Shown in pieces: positions 9,357-17,936 of a stretch of DNA of 64,000 nt. Source of the stretch: Actinomadura citrea (lineage in GTDB: Bacteria > Actinomycetota > Actinomycetes > Streptosporangiales > Streptosporangiaceae); contig NZ_JACCBT010000001.1 of assembly GCF_013409045.1 (NCBI RefSeq), forward strand, positions 4,216,001 to 4,280,000, given 5' to 3'. The notes beneath the pieces are model-generated. The model ran no database searches, had not been told where the DNA came from, and saw only the letters and a list, made by a program, of their open reading frames with translations. Position 1 is the stretch's first letter; every line of letters starts with the position of its first letter. The position numbers and the translations under genes were made by a program.

Positions 9357-9404
9357 TGACCCGCCTTCGGGCCGGGTTCGGCACCGGTCAGGTGGGCGTG
9401 GAGG

Positions 9405-9731
9405 TCAGGCGGGATTCGCCTGGGCCTTGAGCCAGGCTCTCTGCTGCCCGATGAGGAAGAGCGCGGCCCACAGCGTCCAGATCAGGCCGTAGACGGGGTG
9501 TTCGCCGAACAGCGCCCCGACCGCGCCGATGATCGCGCCCAACATCGCCGGCAGGCCGGCCGCGAAGGTCAGGCGGGGCATCGCGGAGGCCGCCGGCAGC
9601 AGGCTGATCAGCAGACCCGGGGACACGGCGGCCGCCCACCCCGGCGGGAAGGCCGCGACCACGCCCTCCTGGTGGGGGACGAGCACGATGCAGATCGCGG
9701 CGGCGATTCCGCTGAGGGCGCCCAGTAGCAT
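9405..9731 (-). CDS. Small membrane protein of unknown function
   Basis: I do not recognise this 108-residue protein. It is strongly hydrophobic, with about four membrane segments (LLGALSGIAAAICIVLV, SPGLLISLLPAA, GLPAMLGAIIGAVGALFG, GLIWTLWAALFLIG) and a basic C-terminus. I chose ATG at 9731 because GGAAGG sits seven bases upstream; a GTG at 9746 lacks a ribosome site. It follows the CoA ligase on the same strand with about 108 bases between them and could be either flank or cluster. Confidence 0.55.
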   Translation of the reverse strand: MLLGALSGIAAAICIVLVPHQEGVVAAFPPGWAAAVSPGLLISLLPAASAMPRLTFAAGLPAMLGAIIGAVGALFGEHPVYGLIWTLWAALFLIGQQRAWLKAQANPA

Positions 9732-9839
9732 GAGCCTGCCTTCCACCGGGTGACACCAACGATATTCGCGTCCCCGCGAAGGCTGCTCGATCGCCGGGCA
9801 GATGACCGGATGTGGGCGTCGATGGCGCCGCTCCGGCCT

Positions 9840-11465
9840 CTACCGGGCGCCCCCGACCAGCTCGCGCAGGGGGAAGCGCTGCAGCTTGCCGGTGGTGGTG
9901 CGGGGGAGCTCGTCGACGAACCGGACCGACCTCGGGTACTTGTACGGGGCGATCGTCTGCTTGGTGAAGGCCTGCAGCTCGGCGGCCTTGTCCGCGTTCC
10001 CCTCGACCCCCTCGCGCAGGACCACGAACGCCGTCACCACGGCGCCGCGGTCGGGGTCGGGAGCGCCGACCACTCCGCATTCGACCACGTCCGGATGCCC
10101 GATCAGCGCCTGCTCGACCTCGGGCCCGGCGATGTTGTAGCCGGAGGAGATGATCATGTCGTCGCTGCGGGCCTGGTACCAGAAGTAGCCGTCGGTGTCG
10201 CGGATGTAGGTGTCCCCGGTGATGTTCCACCCGTCCTGGACGTAGGTCTTCTGCCGGGCGTCGGCGAGGTAGCGGCAGCCGGTCGGGCCGCGGACCGCGA
10301 GCTGCCCGGGGGTCCCGTCCGGCACCGGCCGGCCCGCGGCGTCCACCACGGCCGCCTGGTAGCCGGGGACCGGTACGCCCGTCGCGCCCGGCCTGATGTC
10401 GTCGTCGGCGGCCGCGACGAAGATGTGCAGCATCTCCGTCGAGCCGATCCCGTCGATGATCCGCACGCCCGTCTCCTCGTGGAACGCCCTCCACACCGCG
10501 GCCGGAAGGTGCTCGCCCGCCGAGACGCAGCGCCGCACCCCGGCCAGCAGCCCGGCCAGCCCGGCGGCCAGGATCGCGCGGTAGGTCGTCGGCGCGGTGG
10601 ACAGCACCGTCACGCCGTGCCCGGCCGCGATCTCGGCGAGCTCGGCCGGAGTCGCCTTCTCGATCAGCAGCGCGGAGGCGCCCGCCCGGAGCGGGAACAC
10701 CAGCAGCCCGCCCAGCCCGTAGGTGAACCCGAGCGGCGGCGACGCGGCGAAGACGTCGTCCGGCACGGGCTTGAGGAGATGCCGGGAGAAGGTGTCGGCG
10801 ATCGCCAGCACGTCGCGATGGAAGTGCATGGTGGCCTTGGGCCGTCCGGTGGTGCCCGAGGTGAACGCCAGCAGGGCGACGTCGTCGGCCGCGGTCTCGA
10901 CGTCCTCGAAGGTCCCGTCCTTGCCCGCCGCCAGGGACACCAGGTCGTCGCCGTCGTCCGAGCCGTAGGGCACGGTACGCATCCCGGGGGTCTCCGCCGC
11001 GGCCAGGTCGTCCAGGAAGCGGTGGTCGCACAGCGCCAGGCTCGGCTCGGCCAGTTCGGCGATGGTGGTCAGCTCCCGGGCGCGCAGCATCGGCATGGTC
11101 GTGACCACCACGCCGCCCGCCTTGAGCACGCCGAGCCAGGCCGCGGCCAGCCACGGGTTGTTCGGCCCGCGCAGCAGCACGCGGTTGCCCGGCACCAGTC
11201 CGAGGTCGTCGACCAGCACCCGGGCCACCTGGTTCGCCCGCCGCAGCACGTCGCCGTAGGTCCACAGGAGGCCGCCGGGGGTGCGGAGGCAGGGGCGGTC
11301 GGCGCCCACCGCCCTCGCCGTCTCGTCCAGCAGGACGTGCGCGCAGTTGAGCCGCCCGGGGTGGACGACCTCCGGAAGCGTGAAGTCGAACTCGGGCCAC
11401 TCGTCGTAGGGGGGCAGGTTGTCGCGGCAGAACGTGTCGACGTGCGCGGAGGCGCTGGGCTCCAT
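9840..11465 (-). CDS. Aryl-CoA ligase (benzoate/2-aminobenzoate type)
   Basis: This 541-residue ANL-superfamily enzyme activates a carboxylic acid to its CoA thioester with ATP. The adenylation loop FTSGTTGRPK, the STEM aromatic-acid motif (GSTEM), the hinge SDDMIISSGYN and the C-terminal lysine in RTTTGKLQR are present. The N-terminal NLPPYDEWPEFDF and LNCAHVLLDE resemble benzoate- and anthranilate-CoA ligases. GAGAGG precedes the ATG. An 18-bp cluster motif lies upstream at 11552-11569. In known enediynes such ligases activate aromatic acids for attachment to the core; that role is inferred here. Confidence 0.85.
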   Translation of the reverse strand: MEPSASAHVDTFCRDNLPPYDEWPEFDFTLPEVVHPGRLNCAHVLLDETARAVGADRPCLRTPGGLLWTYGDVLRRANQVARVLVDDLGLVPGNRVLLRGPNNPWLAAAWLGVLKAGGVVVTTMPMLRARELTTIAELAEPSLALCDHRFLDDLAAAETPGMRTVPYGSDDGDDLVSLAAGKDGTFEDVETAADDVALLAFTSGTTGRPKATMHFHRDVLAIADTFSRHLLKPVPDDVFAASPPLGFTYGLGGLLVFPLRAGASALLIEKATPAELAEIAAGHGVTVLSTAPTTYRAILAAGLAGLLAGVRRCVSAGEHLPAAVWRAFHEETGVRIIDGIGSTEMLHIFVAAADDDIRPGATGVPVPGYQAAVVDAAGRPVPDGTPGQLAVRGPTGCRYLADARQKTYVQDGWNITGDTYIRDTDGYFWYQARSDDMIISSGYNIAGPEVEQALIGHPDVVECGVVGAPDPDRGAVVTAFVVLREGVEGNADKAAELQAFTKQTIAPYKYPRSVRFVDELPRTTTGKLQRFPLRELVGGAR

Positions 11466-11551
11466 CGGGCCACCTCTCCATCCAAGGCGGGCGAAGACTT
11501 CGGCCGGCGTGCCGGAAGCATCGCGCTGGAATGAGCGCGGTCAGAGAGTCC

Positions 11552-11569
11552 GCTATAAAAAAATATAGC
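11552..11569. promoter_or_regulatory. 18-bp cluster motif, copy 1
   Basis: GCTATAAAAAAATATAGC has perfect 6-bp inverted arms around AAAAAA. It lies 86 bases before the CoA-ligase start and about 155 before the ArsR gene. It has three mismatches to the RCTAY-N6-YTNAAGT consensus but is the most symmetrical member. Confidence 0.55.
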
Positions 11570-11689
11570 TGGGCTGGCCATGTCGTGGTAGTGACCGGCG
11601 CCCTGGCCGTGGCGTCCGCGCGCCGGTCGCGCTGGCCGCTACCGGCCCCGGCTCCGCCGGGCGGGACGGCCCGGCGCCTTGTTTAGCCA

Positions 11690-11724
11690 TTGACTTATAT
11701 AAGCCGCACCGAAATAATGGCCTG
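11690..11724 (+). promoter_or_regulatory. Leaderless promoter with CTTATATAAG palindrome
   Basis: TTGACT (11690-11695) and AATAAT (11713-11718) are 17 bases apart. A start site six or seven bases further falls on the A of the ArsR ATG at 11725, so the mRNA is probably leaderless. The palindrome CTTATATAAG (11694-11703) sits in the spacer, where a repressor would block polymerase. Confidence 0.7.
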
Positions 11725-12036
11725 ATGCACGTGTTCGATGTCCTGGGGGACCCGGTGAGGCGCCGGATCCTGGAGCTGCTCGCCGACGGCGAGCAGACCT
11801 CCGGCGCCATCGCCGCGGTCATCCAGGCCGAGTTCGGGATCTCGCAGCCGGGGGTGTCCCAGCACCTGCGCGTGCTCCGGGAGAGCGGCCTCGCGACGGT
11901 CCGGGCGAGGGGCGCCCACCGCCTCTACGCCGTGGACTCCGCGACCCTGCGGGAGATCGACACGTGGCTGGAGCGCTTCCGCAGGTTCTGGACCCAGCAT
12001 CTGGACGCGCTGGGCGCCGAGTTCGAGGACAAGTAG
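11725..12036 (+). CDS. ArsR-family transcriptional regulator 1
   Basis: This 103-residue winged-helix regulator begins MHVFDVLGDPVRRRILELL, the standard ArsR N-terminus, with recognition-helix segment GISQPGVSQHLRVLRESG and a wing ending HRLYAVD. No cysteine metal site is visible, so it may sense a small molecule rather than metal. There is no Shine-Dalgarno; the predicted transcript starts at the ATG. It is closely similar to the second ArsR at 20876 and shares its CTTATATAAG-type promoter element, which suggests autoregulation and control of the ABC exporter genes. Confidence 0.88.
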   Translation: MHVFDVLGDPVRRRILELLADGEQTSGAIAAVIQAEFGISQPGVSQHLRVLRESGLATVRARGAHRLYAVDSATLREIDTWLERFRRFWTQHLDALGAEFEDK

Positions 12037-12041
12037 GCCCG

Positions 12042-12725
12042 CTACGCTCCGAGGAACTCGCCGCCGTTCAGATGCAGGGTCGCACCCGTCACGTGCGGGT
12101 GGGAGACGAGGAAGCAGACGGCCTCCGCGCACTCGTCCATGGAGAGGGTTCGCTCCAGAAGGGAGGCCTCCCGATGGCGGGCACGGAAGTCGGGTGTCAT
12201 CTTCCGGGCCACGGGTGAGTCCTCGACGATGCTGGGGGACAGGACGTTGACGCGCACGTCCGGCGCGAGTTCCTTCGCCAGCGTCCGGGCGAGGGCGATC
12301 GTTGCCCCCTTCGCCGCGGCGTAGCACGGGTCGTAGCTACCGCGGTAGGCGGCCGGGGACGACAGGAAGACGATGCTCGACCCCTTCGCCAGCAGATGGC
12401 GTGCACTCCGGATGAACAGGAGCGGACCGGTGACATGCGTGGCGAACATCGCCGCCGCGTGCCGGCCGGTCAGCTCGGAGAGCGAAGCGCTCGGCTCCAG
12501 ATTCGTGGCGATGACGAGCGCGTCCAAGGGCGGGGACGCCGCCGACGCCGTGACGACCGAAGCCTCGTCCCCCACGTCGAGGCTGATGTCGGCGCTCGGC
12601 GACCGGGACGCCACCAGACACTCCCAGCCGGCGTCCCGCAACCGCCGGACCACGGCGCCGCCTATCGCGCCCAGCCCGCCGATCACGAGCGCCCGCTGCG
12701 ATCGTCCTTCCTGAACCTGCGCCAT
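12042..12725 (-). CDS. Short-chain dehydrogenase/reductase
   Basis: This 227-residue NAD(P)-dependent SDR has the Rossmann loop GGLGAIGG near residue 17, a catalytic serine in FLSSPAAYR and the YxxxK pair in CYAAAKG. The substrate is unknown. Its ATG lies five bases after the clpC stop on the same strand with no clear ribosome site of its own, so it is probably translationally coupled to clpC. It ends convergently with ArsR 1 at a five-base gap. Confidence 0.85.
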   Translation of the reverse strand: MAQVQEGRSQRALVIGGLGAIGGAVVRRLRDAGWECLVASRSPSADISLDVGDEASVVTASAASPPLDALVIATNLEPSASLSELTGRHAAAMFATHVTGPLLFIRSARHLLAKGSSIVFLSSPAAYRGSYDPCYAAAKGATIALARTLAKELAPDVRVNVLSPSIVEDSPVARKMTPDFRARHREASLLERTLSMDECAEAVCFLVSHPHVTGATLHLNGGEFLGA

Positions 12726-12730
12726 GAGGG

Positions 12731-15250
12731 CTAACGCGTGACCGCGCCCTGGGACGGCGCGTCGGGCACTGACGCGGACCTCGGAACGCCCTTGAAGGTG
12801 AACTTGGCGTTCTCGGTGGTGTCGGGGTTGTCGGGGTCGAAGCCCTCGGTGCCCACGATCACGATCTGGCCGGCCTTGAGCTCGTTGTAGAGGATCTTCT
12901 CCGACAGGTTGTCCTCGATCTCGCGCTGGATGGTGCGGCGCAGCGGCCGGGCGCCCAGCACCGGGTCATACCCGCGCAGCGCCAGCAGGTCCTTGGCCTC
13001 CTGCCGCAACTCGATGCCCATGTCGCGGTCGTGCAGCCGCTGGTCGACCTTGGCGATCATCAGATCCACGATCTGGATGATCTCCTTGGGCGTGAGCTGG
13101 TGGAACACCACCGTGTCATCGACACGGTTGAGGAACTCGGGCCGGAAGTGCTGCTTGAGCTCCTCCGACACCTTGGCCTTCATCCGCTCGTACGAGCCCT
13201 GCTCGTCGTTCTGCCGGGCGAACCCCATCGACACGCCCTTGGAGATGTCCTTGGACCCAAGGTTGGTGGTCATGATGATCACCGTGTTCTTGAAGTCCAC
13301 CACCCGGCCCTGGGCATCGGTCAGCCGACCGTCCTCCAGGATCTGCAGCAGCGAGTTGAAGATGTCCTGGTGGGCCTTCTCGATCTCATCGAACAGCACC
13401 ACCGAGAACGGCTTGCGCCGCACCTTCTCGGTCAGCTGACCGCCCTCCTCATACCCGACATAGCCGGGCGGAGAACCGAACAGCCGCGACACCGTGTGCT
13501 TCTCCATGAACTCCGACATGTCCAGCTGGATCAGCGCGTCCTCGTCACCGAACAAGAACTCCGCCAGCGTCTTGGACAACTCGGTCTTCCCCACCCCAGA
13601 GGGGCCGGCGAAGATGAACGACCCACCCGGCCGCTTGGGATCCTTCAACCCCGCCCGGGTCCGGCGGATCGACTGCGACAACGCCCTGATCGCGTCTTCC
13701 TGCCCGATCACCCGCTTGTGGAGCTCGTCCTCCATCCGCAGCAACCGAGTCGACTCCTCCTCGGTCAACTTGAACACCGGGATCCCCGTCGCCGTCGCCA
13801 GCACCTCGGCGATCAACTCATCGGTGACCTCGGCGACCACGTCCATGTCGCCGGCCTTCCACTCCTTCTCCCGCTGCGCCTTCTGCCCCAGCAGCTGCTT
13901 CTCCGAATCACGCAGCGCCGCGGCCTTCTCGAAGTCCTGCGCGTCGATCGCCGACTCCTTGTCCCGACGCACATCAGCGATCTTCTCGTCGTACTCCCGC
14001 AGATCCGGCGGCGCGGTCATCCGACGGATCCGCATCCGCGACCCCGCCTCATCGATCAGATCGATCGCCTTGTCCGGCAAGAACCGATCAGAGATGTAGC
14101 GATCCGCCAACTGCGCCGCCGCCACCAGAGCACTATCGGTGATCGACACCCGATGATGCGCCTCGTAACGATCCCGCAGCCCCTTGAGGATCTCGATCGT
14201 GTGCGACAACGACGGCTCGGCCACCTGAATCGGCTGGAACCGCCGCTCCAACGCCGCATCCTTCTCCAGATGCTTGCGGTACTCATCCAGCGTCGTCGCA
14301 CCGATCGTCTGCAACTCGCCCCGCGCCAGCATCGGCTTCAGAATCGACGCCGCATCGATCGCGCCCTCAGCCGCCCCCGCACCCACCAGCGTGTGCAGCT
14401 CATCGATGAACAAGATGATGTCACCACGCGTCCGGATCTCCTTGAGCACCTTCTTCAGACGCTCCTCGAAATCACCCCGGTAACGCGACCCCGCCACCAA
14501 CGCACCCAGATCCAGGGTGTACAGCTGCTTGTCCTTCAACGTCTCGGGCACCTCACCCTTGACGATCTTCTGCGCCAACCCCTCCACCACCGCGGTCTTA
14601 CCCACACCCGGCTCACCCACCAGCACCGGATTGTTCTTGGTACGCCGCGACAGCACCTGCATGACCCGCTCGATCTCCTTGTCCCGGCCGATCACCGGGT
14701 CAAGCTTGCCCTCACGCGCCGCCTGCGTCAGGTTCCGACCGAACTGATCCAACACCAACGACGTCGACGGCGCCGCCTCCGACGGACCACCCGAAGCCGC
14801 CGGCTCCTTACCCTGATACCCGTGCAGCAACTGGATCACCTGCTGCCGCACCCGGTTCAGATCCGCACCCAGCTTCACCAGCACCTGAGCCGCGACACCC
14901 TCACCCTCACGGATCAGACCCAGCAGAATGTGCTCGGTACCGATGTAGTTGTGACCCAGCTGCAACGCCTCACGCAGCGACAGCTCAAGAACCTTCTTGG
15001 CACGCGGAGTGAACGGGATGTGACCAGAAGGCGCCTGCTGCCCCTGACCAATGATCTCCTCAACCTGCTGACGCACAGCCTCAAGACTGATCCCCAGGCT
15101 CTCCAGAGCCTTGGCGGCAACCCCCTCACCCTCGTGGATCAGACCCAGGAGGATGTGCTCGGTGCCGATGTAGTTGTGGTTGAGCATCCTGGCCTCTTCC
15201 TGAGCCAGAACAACAACCCGCCGCGCGCGGTCGGTGAACCTCTCGAACAT
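12731..15250 (-). CDS. clpC: ClpC ATPase, cluster-embedded copy
   Basis: This 839-residue AAA+ unfoldase feeds substrates to ClpP. It has two Clp_N repeats (residues 1-145), D1 Walker A GEPGVGKTA, the M-domain with a UVR-like stretch (EKIADVRRDKESAIDAQDF) and D2 Walker A GPSGVGKTE, followed by the VFHQLT and LGARPLRRTIQREIE regions. ATG at 15250 gives the canonical MFERFTDRARRVV start. It looks fully functional and close to housekeeping ClpC of actinomycetes. It is followed immediately by an SDR gene and preceded by the 18-bp cluster motif, so it appears co-regulated with the cluster. Whether a second chromosomal clpC exists cannot be seen here. Confidence 0.95.
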   Translation of the reverse strand: MFERFTDRARRVVVLAQEEARMLNHNYIGTEHILLGLIHEGEGVAAKALESLGISLEAVRQQVEEIIGQGQQAPSGHIPFTPRAKKVLELSLREALQLGHNYIGTEHILLGLIREGEGVAAQVLVKLGADLNRVRQQVIQLLHGYQGKEPAASGGPSEAAPSTSLVLDQFGRNLTQAAREGKLDPVIGRDKEIERVMQVLSRRTKNNPVLVGEPGVGKTAVVEGLAQKIVKGEVPETLKDKQLYTLDLGALVAGSRYRGDFEERLKKVLKEIRTRGDIILFIDELHTLVGAGAAEGAIDAASILKPMLARGELQTIGATTLDEYRKHLEKDAALERRFQPIQVAEPSLSHTIEILKGLRDRYEAHHRVSITDSALVAAAQLADRYISDRFLPDKAIDLIDEAGSRMRIRRMTAPPDLREYDEKIADVRRDKESAIDAQDFEKAAALRDSEKQLLGQKAQREKEWKAGDMDVVAEVTDELIAEVLATATGIPVFKLTEEESTRLLRMEDELHKRVIGQEDAIRALSQSIRRTRAGLKDPKRPGGSFIFAGPSGVGKTELSKTLAEFLFGDEDALIQLDMSEFMEKHTVSRLFGSPPGYVGYEEGGQLTEKVRRKPFSVVLFDEIEKAHQDIFNSLLQILEDGRLTDAQGRVVDFKNTVIIMTTNLGSKDISKGVSMGFARQNDEQGSYERMKAKVSEELKQHFRPEFLNRVDDTVVFHQLTPKEIIQIVDLMIAKVDQRLHDRDMGIELRQEAKDLLALRGYDPVLGARPLRRTIQREIEDNLSEKILYNELKAGQIVIVGTEGFDPDNPDTTENAKFTFKGVPRSASVPDAPSQGAVTR

Positions 15251-15278
15251 CTCCTCGCTCCTCCCGGGGCCGCCGGTT

Positions 15279-15296
15279 ACTATCATATTCTAAAGT
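15279..15296. promoter_or_regulatory. 18-bp cluster motif, copy 2 (before clpC)
   Basis: ACTATCATATTCTAAAGT matches the RCTAY-N6-YTNAAGT consensus exactly and lies 28 bases before the clpC ATG. The rest of 15251-15608 is GC-rich and I see no convincing gene there; a possible 77-codon frame at 15401 on the plus strand has a purine-rich site but no recognisable product. Confidence 0.75.
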
Positions 15297-15608
15297 GATT
15301 TGGCGAGGATTGGCGTCTGTTCGCAATGGGCGTAAGAACTCTGGGAGGGCCCCGGTCCCGGCCGGTCCTCCGTATGCCGCCCTCGACCCGGAAGGGACCC
15401 ATGTCTCTCGAGAACCATCCCATGGTCGACGCGCTCGTCCCCGGGTCCGCTGACCGGCCCGACGACCCCTACCGGCGGCACGGGCATCCGCGACGTCGAT
15501 CGGGGCCGGGTCCGGCGGCGTCGCGGTCGTCGCGCGAACGGGGCGGCCACGCGGCTCCGTCCTCCCGGCGTGCCGGGTGGGCGTCGGGCATGAGCATCCC
15601 GGGCGCGA

Positions 15609-16310
15609 TCAGTCCCGTTTGCGGATCAGCGTGACGCCGTCCCCGATCGAGAGGATGACCGCCTCGACCCGGTCGTCCGCGGCGATGTGATCGTTGAACT
15701 CGCGGATCGCCCGGGTGTCGGCATCTCTCGCGCGCCTGGTCGCGGAGACCTCCGCGGGGGGAGCGTCGCCGACGGGGTCGATGACGTGGCCGCGCCACAG
15801 GACGTTGTCGGCCAGGACGGCGCCGCCCGGCCGCATGCGCGGGAGCAGTTCCTCGTAGTAGGCGACGTAGTTCTCCTTGTCGGCGTCGATGAAGGCGAGA
15901 TCGACGACCGGATCCGGGGCGAGCGCCCGTAGCGTGTCCAGCGCGGGGCCGAGCCGCAGCCGGACCTGGTCGGCCACGCCGGCCTGCGCCCAGGCCTCGC
16001 GGGCGATCTGCCCCCATTCCTTGTCGACGTCGCAGCACAGAAGGTGGCCGCCCGGGGCGAGGCCCCGGGCGATGCACAGCGCCGAGTAGCCGGTGAACGT
16101 GCCGATCTCGATCGCCCGGCGGGCGCCCATGAGCCGCGCCAGCAGGGTCAGGAACGCTCCTTCGTCGGGGCCGATCTGCATCCGCGCCACCGGGCCGAGC
16201 CGGGCGGTCCGCTCCATGAGACGGCGCTGTACGTCGTCCAAGGGGAGGCTGTGCGCGATGAGGTAGTCGTACAGTTCCGCCGTCACCGGCGTGGTCTTGA
16301 GCGCGCACAT
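15609..16310 (-). CDS. SAM-dependent O-methyltransferase (catechol/caffeoyl-CoA type)
   Basis: This 233-residue class I methyltransferase belongs to the Methyltransf_3 family. The SAM motif AIEIGTFTGYSALCIARGL, the metal-binding aspartate in LAFIDADKENY and DNVLWRGHV are characteristic of metal-dependent catechol O-methyltransferases. It probably methylates a phenolic or catechol hydroxyl on an aromatic part of the product. The ATG is preceded by GAGGCCGGGG, and cluster motif copy 3 lies 30 bases upstream. Confidence 0.88.
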   Translation of the reverse strand: MCALKTTPVTAELYDYLIAHSLPLDDVQRRLMERTARLGPVARMQIGPDEGAFLTLLARLMGARRAIEIGTFTGYSALCIARGLAPGGHLLCCDVDKEWGQIAREAWAQAGVADQVRLRLGPALDTLRALAPDPVVDLAFIDADKENYVAYYEELLPRMRPGGAVLADNVLWRGHVIDPVGDAPPAEVSATRRARDADTRAIREFNDHIAADDRVEAVILSIGDGVTLIRKRD

Positions 16311-16340
16311 GGCCCCGGCCTCTCCGTGTTCTTCCCAGAA

Positions 16341-16358
16341 ACTTTAATAAATTGTAGC
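16341..16358. promoter_or_regulatory. 18-bp cluster motif, copy 3
   Basis: On the minus strand this reads GCTACAATTTATTAAAGT, an exact consensus match pointing toward the O-methyltransferase start 30 bases away. Confidence 0.75.
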
Positions 16359-16505
16359 AACATCCCTCTCATTTCCAAGGTGCCCACACCGGCCCTGGCG
16401 TCCCCTTGTGCTTGCTTTGAGCTGGTCAGTTAAGTGGCCAGTGAAATCCTCGGCCGTCCGGGGCCCTGATGACGTCGCTCGAGCAGGGGTTGACGAGGGC
16501 GAATC

Positions 16506-16523
16506 GCTATATAAAACTTCAGC
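16506..16523. promoter_or_regulatory. 18-bp cluster motif, copy 4
   Basis: GCTATATAAAACTTCAGC matches the consensus with two differences at its 3' end. It lies about 80 bases before the TTG start at 16602; a TTGACG at 16490-16495 is next to it. Confidence 0.6.
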
Positions 16524-16601
16524 GAACAGGGCCCCGTCATCGATCCGCGGACCAGGCAGTGGCCCACCACACGTTCTCGACAGACGCTGGAGGTGTCTGG
16601 T

Positions 16602-17804
16602 TTGAGCTCTCTCCGTGAGACGTACGAGTCCCTCAACCTCGAACCCAAGCCGATTCGTCCGCACATCCTCGCCGCGGCCACCGTCGTGTTCGGCGACGAC
16701 TACTACGCCGGCCGGCGGGAGACCATCAACCTGTCCGGCTTCGTCCAGCTGAACAAGTGGCCGATGCCGGGCTTCGAGCACCGGGTGGACGAGAAGGGCC
16801 ACGCCGAGCTGGAGACCGAACTGATCAGCGCGCCCGAGGTCGGCATCAAGGGGTACAGCTACGAGCTGGACGACCGCATCCAGGTCCTGTCCAACCCGTT
16901 CCTCCCCAACTCCGGCCACGTGCGCCAGATCGTCCCGGGCAAGAACTTCCCGGCCGAGTTCTACATCCGGCGCTTCGGCATCCTGGAGACCAGCACCCTG
17001 CGGCTGGCCCACCGCAACGTCATCGACATCTACGGCGTGGTCGACAGCATCCCGCCGTACAAGAAGCCGCTGACCGGCCCGTACCTGGGCAGCCCGCGCG
17101 GCGACGGCCCGTTCGACGTGGTGCAGGCGCCCAACGTGGTCCGCGGGACCACCCTGCCCGAGGCCTGGTACCCGGCCAACGACCAGAACGAGCCGGTCGG
17201 CCTGACGCCCACGGTGTTCTTCGCCGCGAGCGCCGGCCCGTGCATGTCGATGCTGGTCGACCCCTCCATGATCATGCAGGTCTCGCTGGAGGGCCAGATC
17301 GAGGTCGAGTACAACGGCAAGACCGAGGTCATCGAGCTCGAGGGTGACTACCGCAAGGCGGCCGGCACGGAGATCCTCCTGTTCGGCCCCGACAAGCACG
17401 ACGAGGGCCAGGGCGTGCTCGCCCAGATGGCCCGGGTCGCCATGGTCGGCCACAACGAGGCCCTCGGCGGCCGCGTGATGCTGCGGGCGAGCTGGCCGCG
17501 GCCTTCGGGCGGCACGCTGGGCGACGGCACCGAGGACAGCCTCAGCCGGGTCAGGTTCCCGAGTGAGCTGCACATCGACGCCGAGCTCGAGCTCGTGACG
17601 CCGCACGGCAACCTGTACGCGGCCAGGCCCGCGCACGTGGCCGGCAAGCTCAGGGACCTCGAGGCCACCGGCAGCGAGCTGAGCATGGTCGGCGCGGACG
17701 CGCCGCTCGTCACCACCGACGGCACGGTCAAGGCACGGCTGACCGGCGTCCGGCTGGCGATGCGCGACGCCCACGTCGGCGAGACGGCGGCGGTCAACAT
17801 CTGA
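16602..17804 (+). CDS. Uncharacterised 400-residue protein
   Basis: I do not recognise the family. The protein is soluble, with no signal peptide or membrane segment, and is rich in beta-type segments (ETINLSGFVQLNKWPMPGF, LEGQIEVEYNGKTEVIEL, LHIDAELELVTPHGNLYA). It contains no obvious nucleotide- or cofactor-binding loop. GGAGG at 16589-16593 is eight bases before TTG 16602, which I take as the start; GTG 16593 overlaps that site. It has its own motif-bearing promoter and is closed by a hairpin, so it is a single-gene unit. Binding or sequestering a hydrophobic product is only a guess. Confidence 0.75.
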   Translation: MSSLRETYESLNLEPKPIRPHILAAATVVFGDDYYAGRRETINLSGFVQLNKWPMPGFEHRVDEKGHAELETELISAPEVGIKGYSYELDDRIQVLSNPFLPNSGHVRQIVPGKNFPAEFYIRRFGILETSTLRLAHRNVIDIYGVVDSIPPYKKPLTGPYLGSPRGDGPFDVVQAPNVVRGTTLPEAWYPANDQNEPVGLTPTVFFAASAGPCMSMLVDPSMIMQVSLEGQIEVEYNGKTEVIELEGDYRKAAGTEILLFGPDKHDEGQGVLAQMARVAMVGHNEALGGRVMLRASWPRPSGGTLGDGTEDSLSRVRFPSELHIDAELELVTPHGNLYAARPAHVAGKLRDLEATGSELSMVGADAPLVTTDGTVKARLTGVRLAMRDAHVGETAAVNI

Positions 17805-17830
17805 GGTTTCCCGCGAGCCTCTTGACGTGA

Positions 17831-17879
17831 CCGGCGGGACTGGATCTGATGGAAATTCCAATAGTTCCAGTCCCGCCGG
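17831..17879 (+). terminator. 14-bp hairpin after the uncharacterised gene
   Basis: CCGGCGGGACTGGA (17831-17844) pairs perfectly with 17866-17879 around a 21-base loop. The loop holds a small inverted repeat TGGAAATTCCA (17850-17860). A TTGACG at 17822-17827 with TCTGAT 17 bases downstream overlaps it, so it may also act as leader or attenuator for the methyltransferase gene at 17937. Confidence 0.6.
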
Positions 17880-17936
17880 GACGTGCGTGCGGCCCGCCCC
17901 GCCGGCCGTTCCGGGTACCTGCGAAGGGGAGGCGTC

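Noticed and set aside
13031..15298. A 755-codon plus-strand frame opposite clpC
   Set aside because: It is an antisense shadow of a highly conserved gene; the sequence is Arg/Leu/Gln/His-rich and carries no recognisable domain.
15401..15634. A 77-codon plus-strand frame (MSLENHPMVDALVP...) with a purine-rich site before ATG 15401
   Set aside because: It overlaps the 3' end of the convergent O-methyltransferase, becomes low-complexity Arg/Pro/Ser, and resembles no family; more likely a chance frame in GC-rich DNA.
17850..17860. TGGAAATTCCA with ACTATTGGAATTTCC as a possible thirteenth 18-bp motif copy
   Set aside because: Only the left half fits the consensus; the right half reads CATC instead of AAGT and the site lies in a terminator loop.
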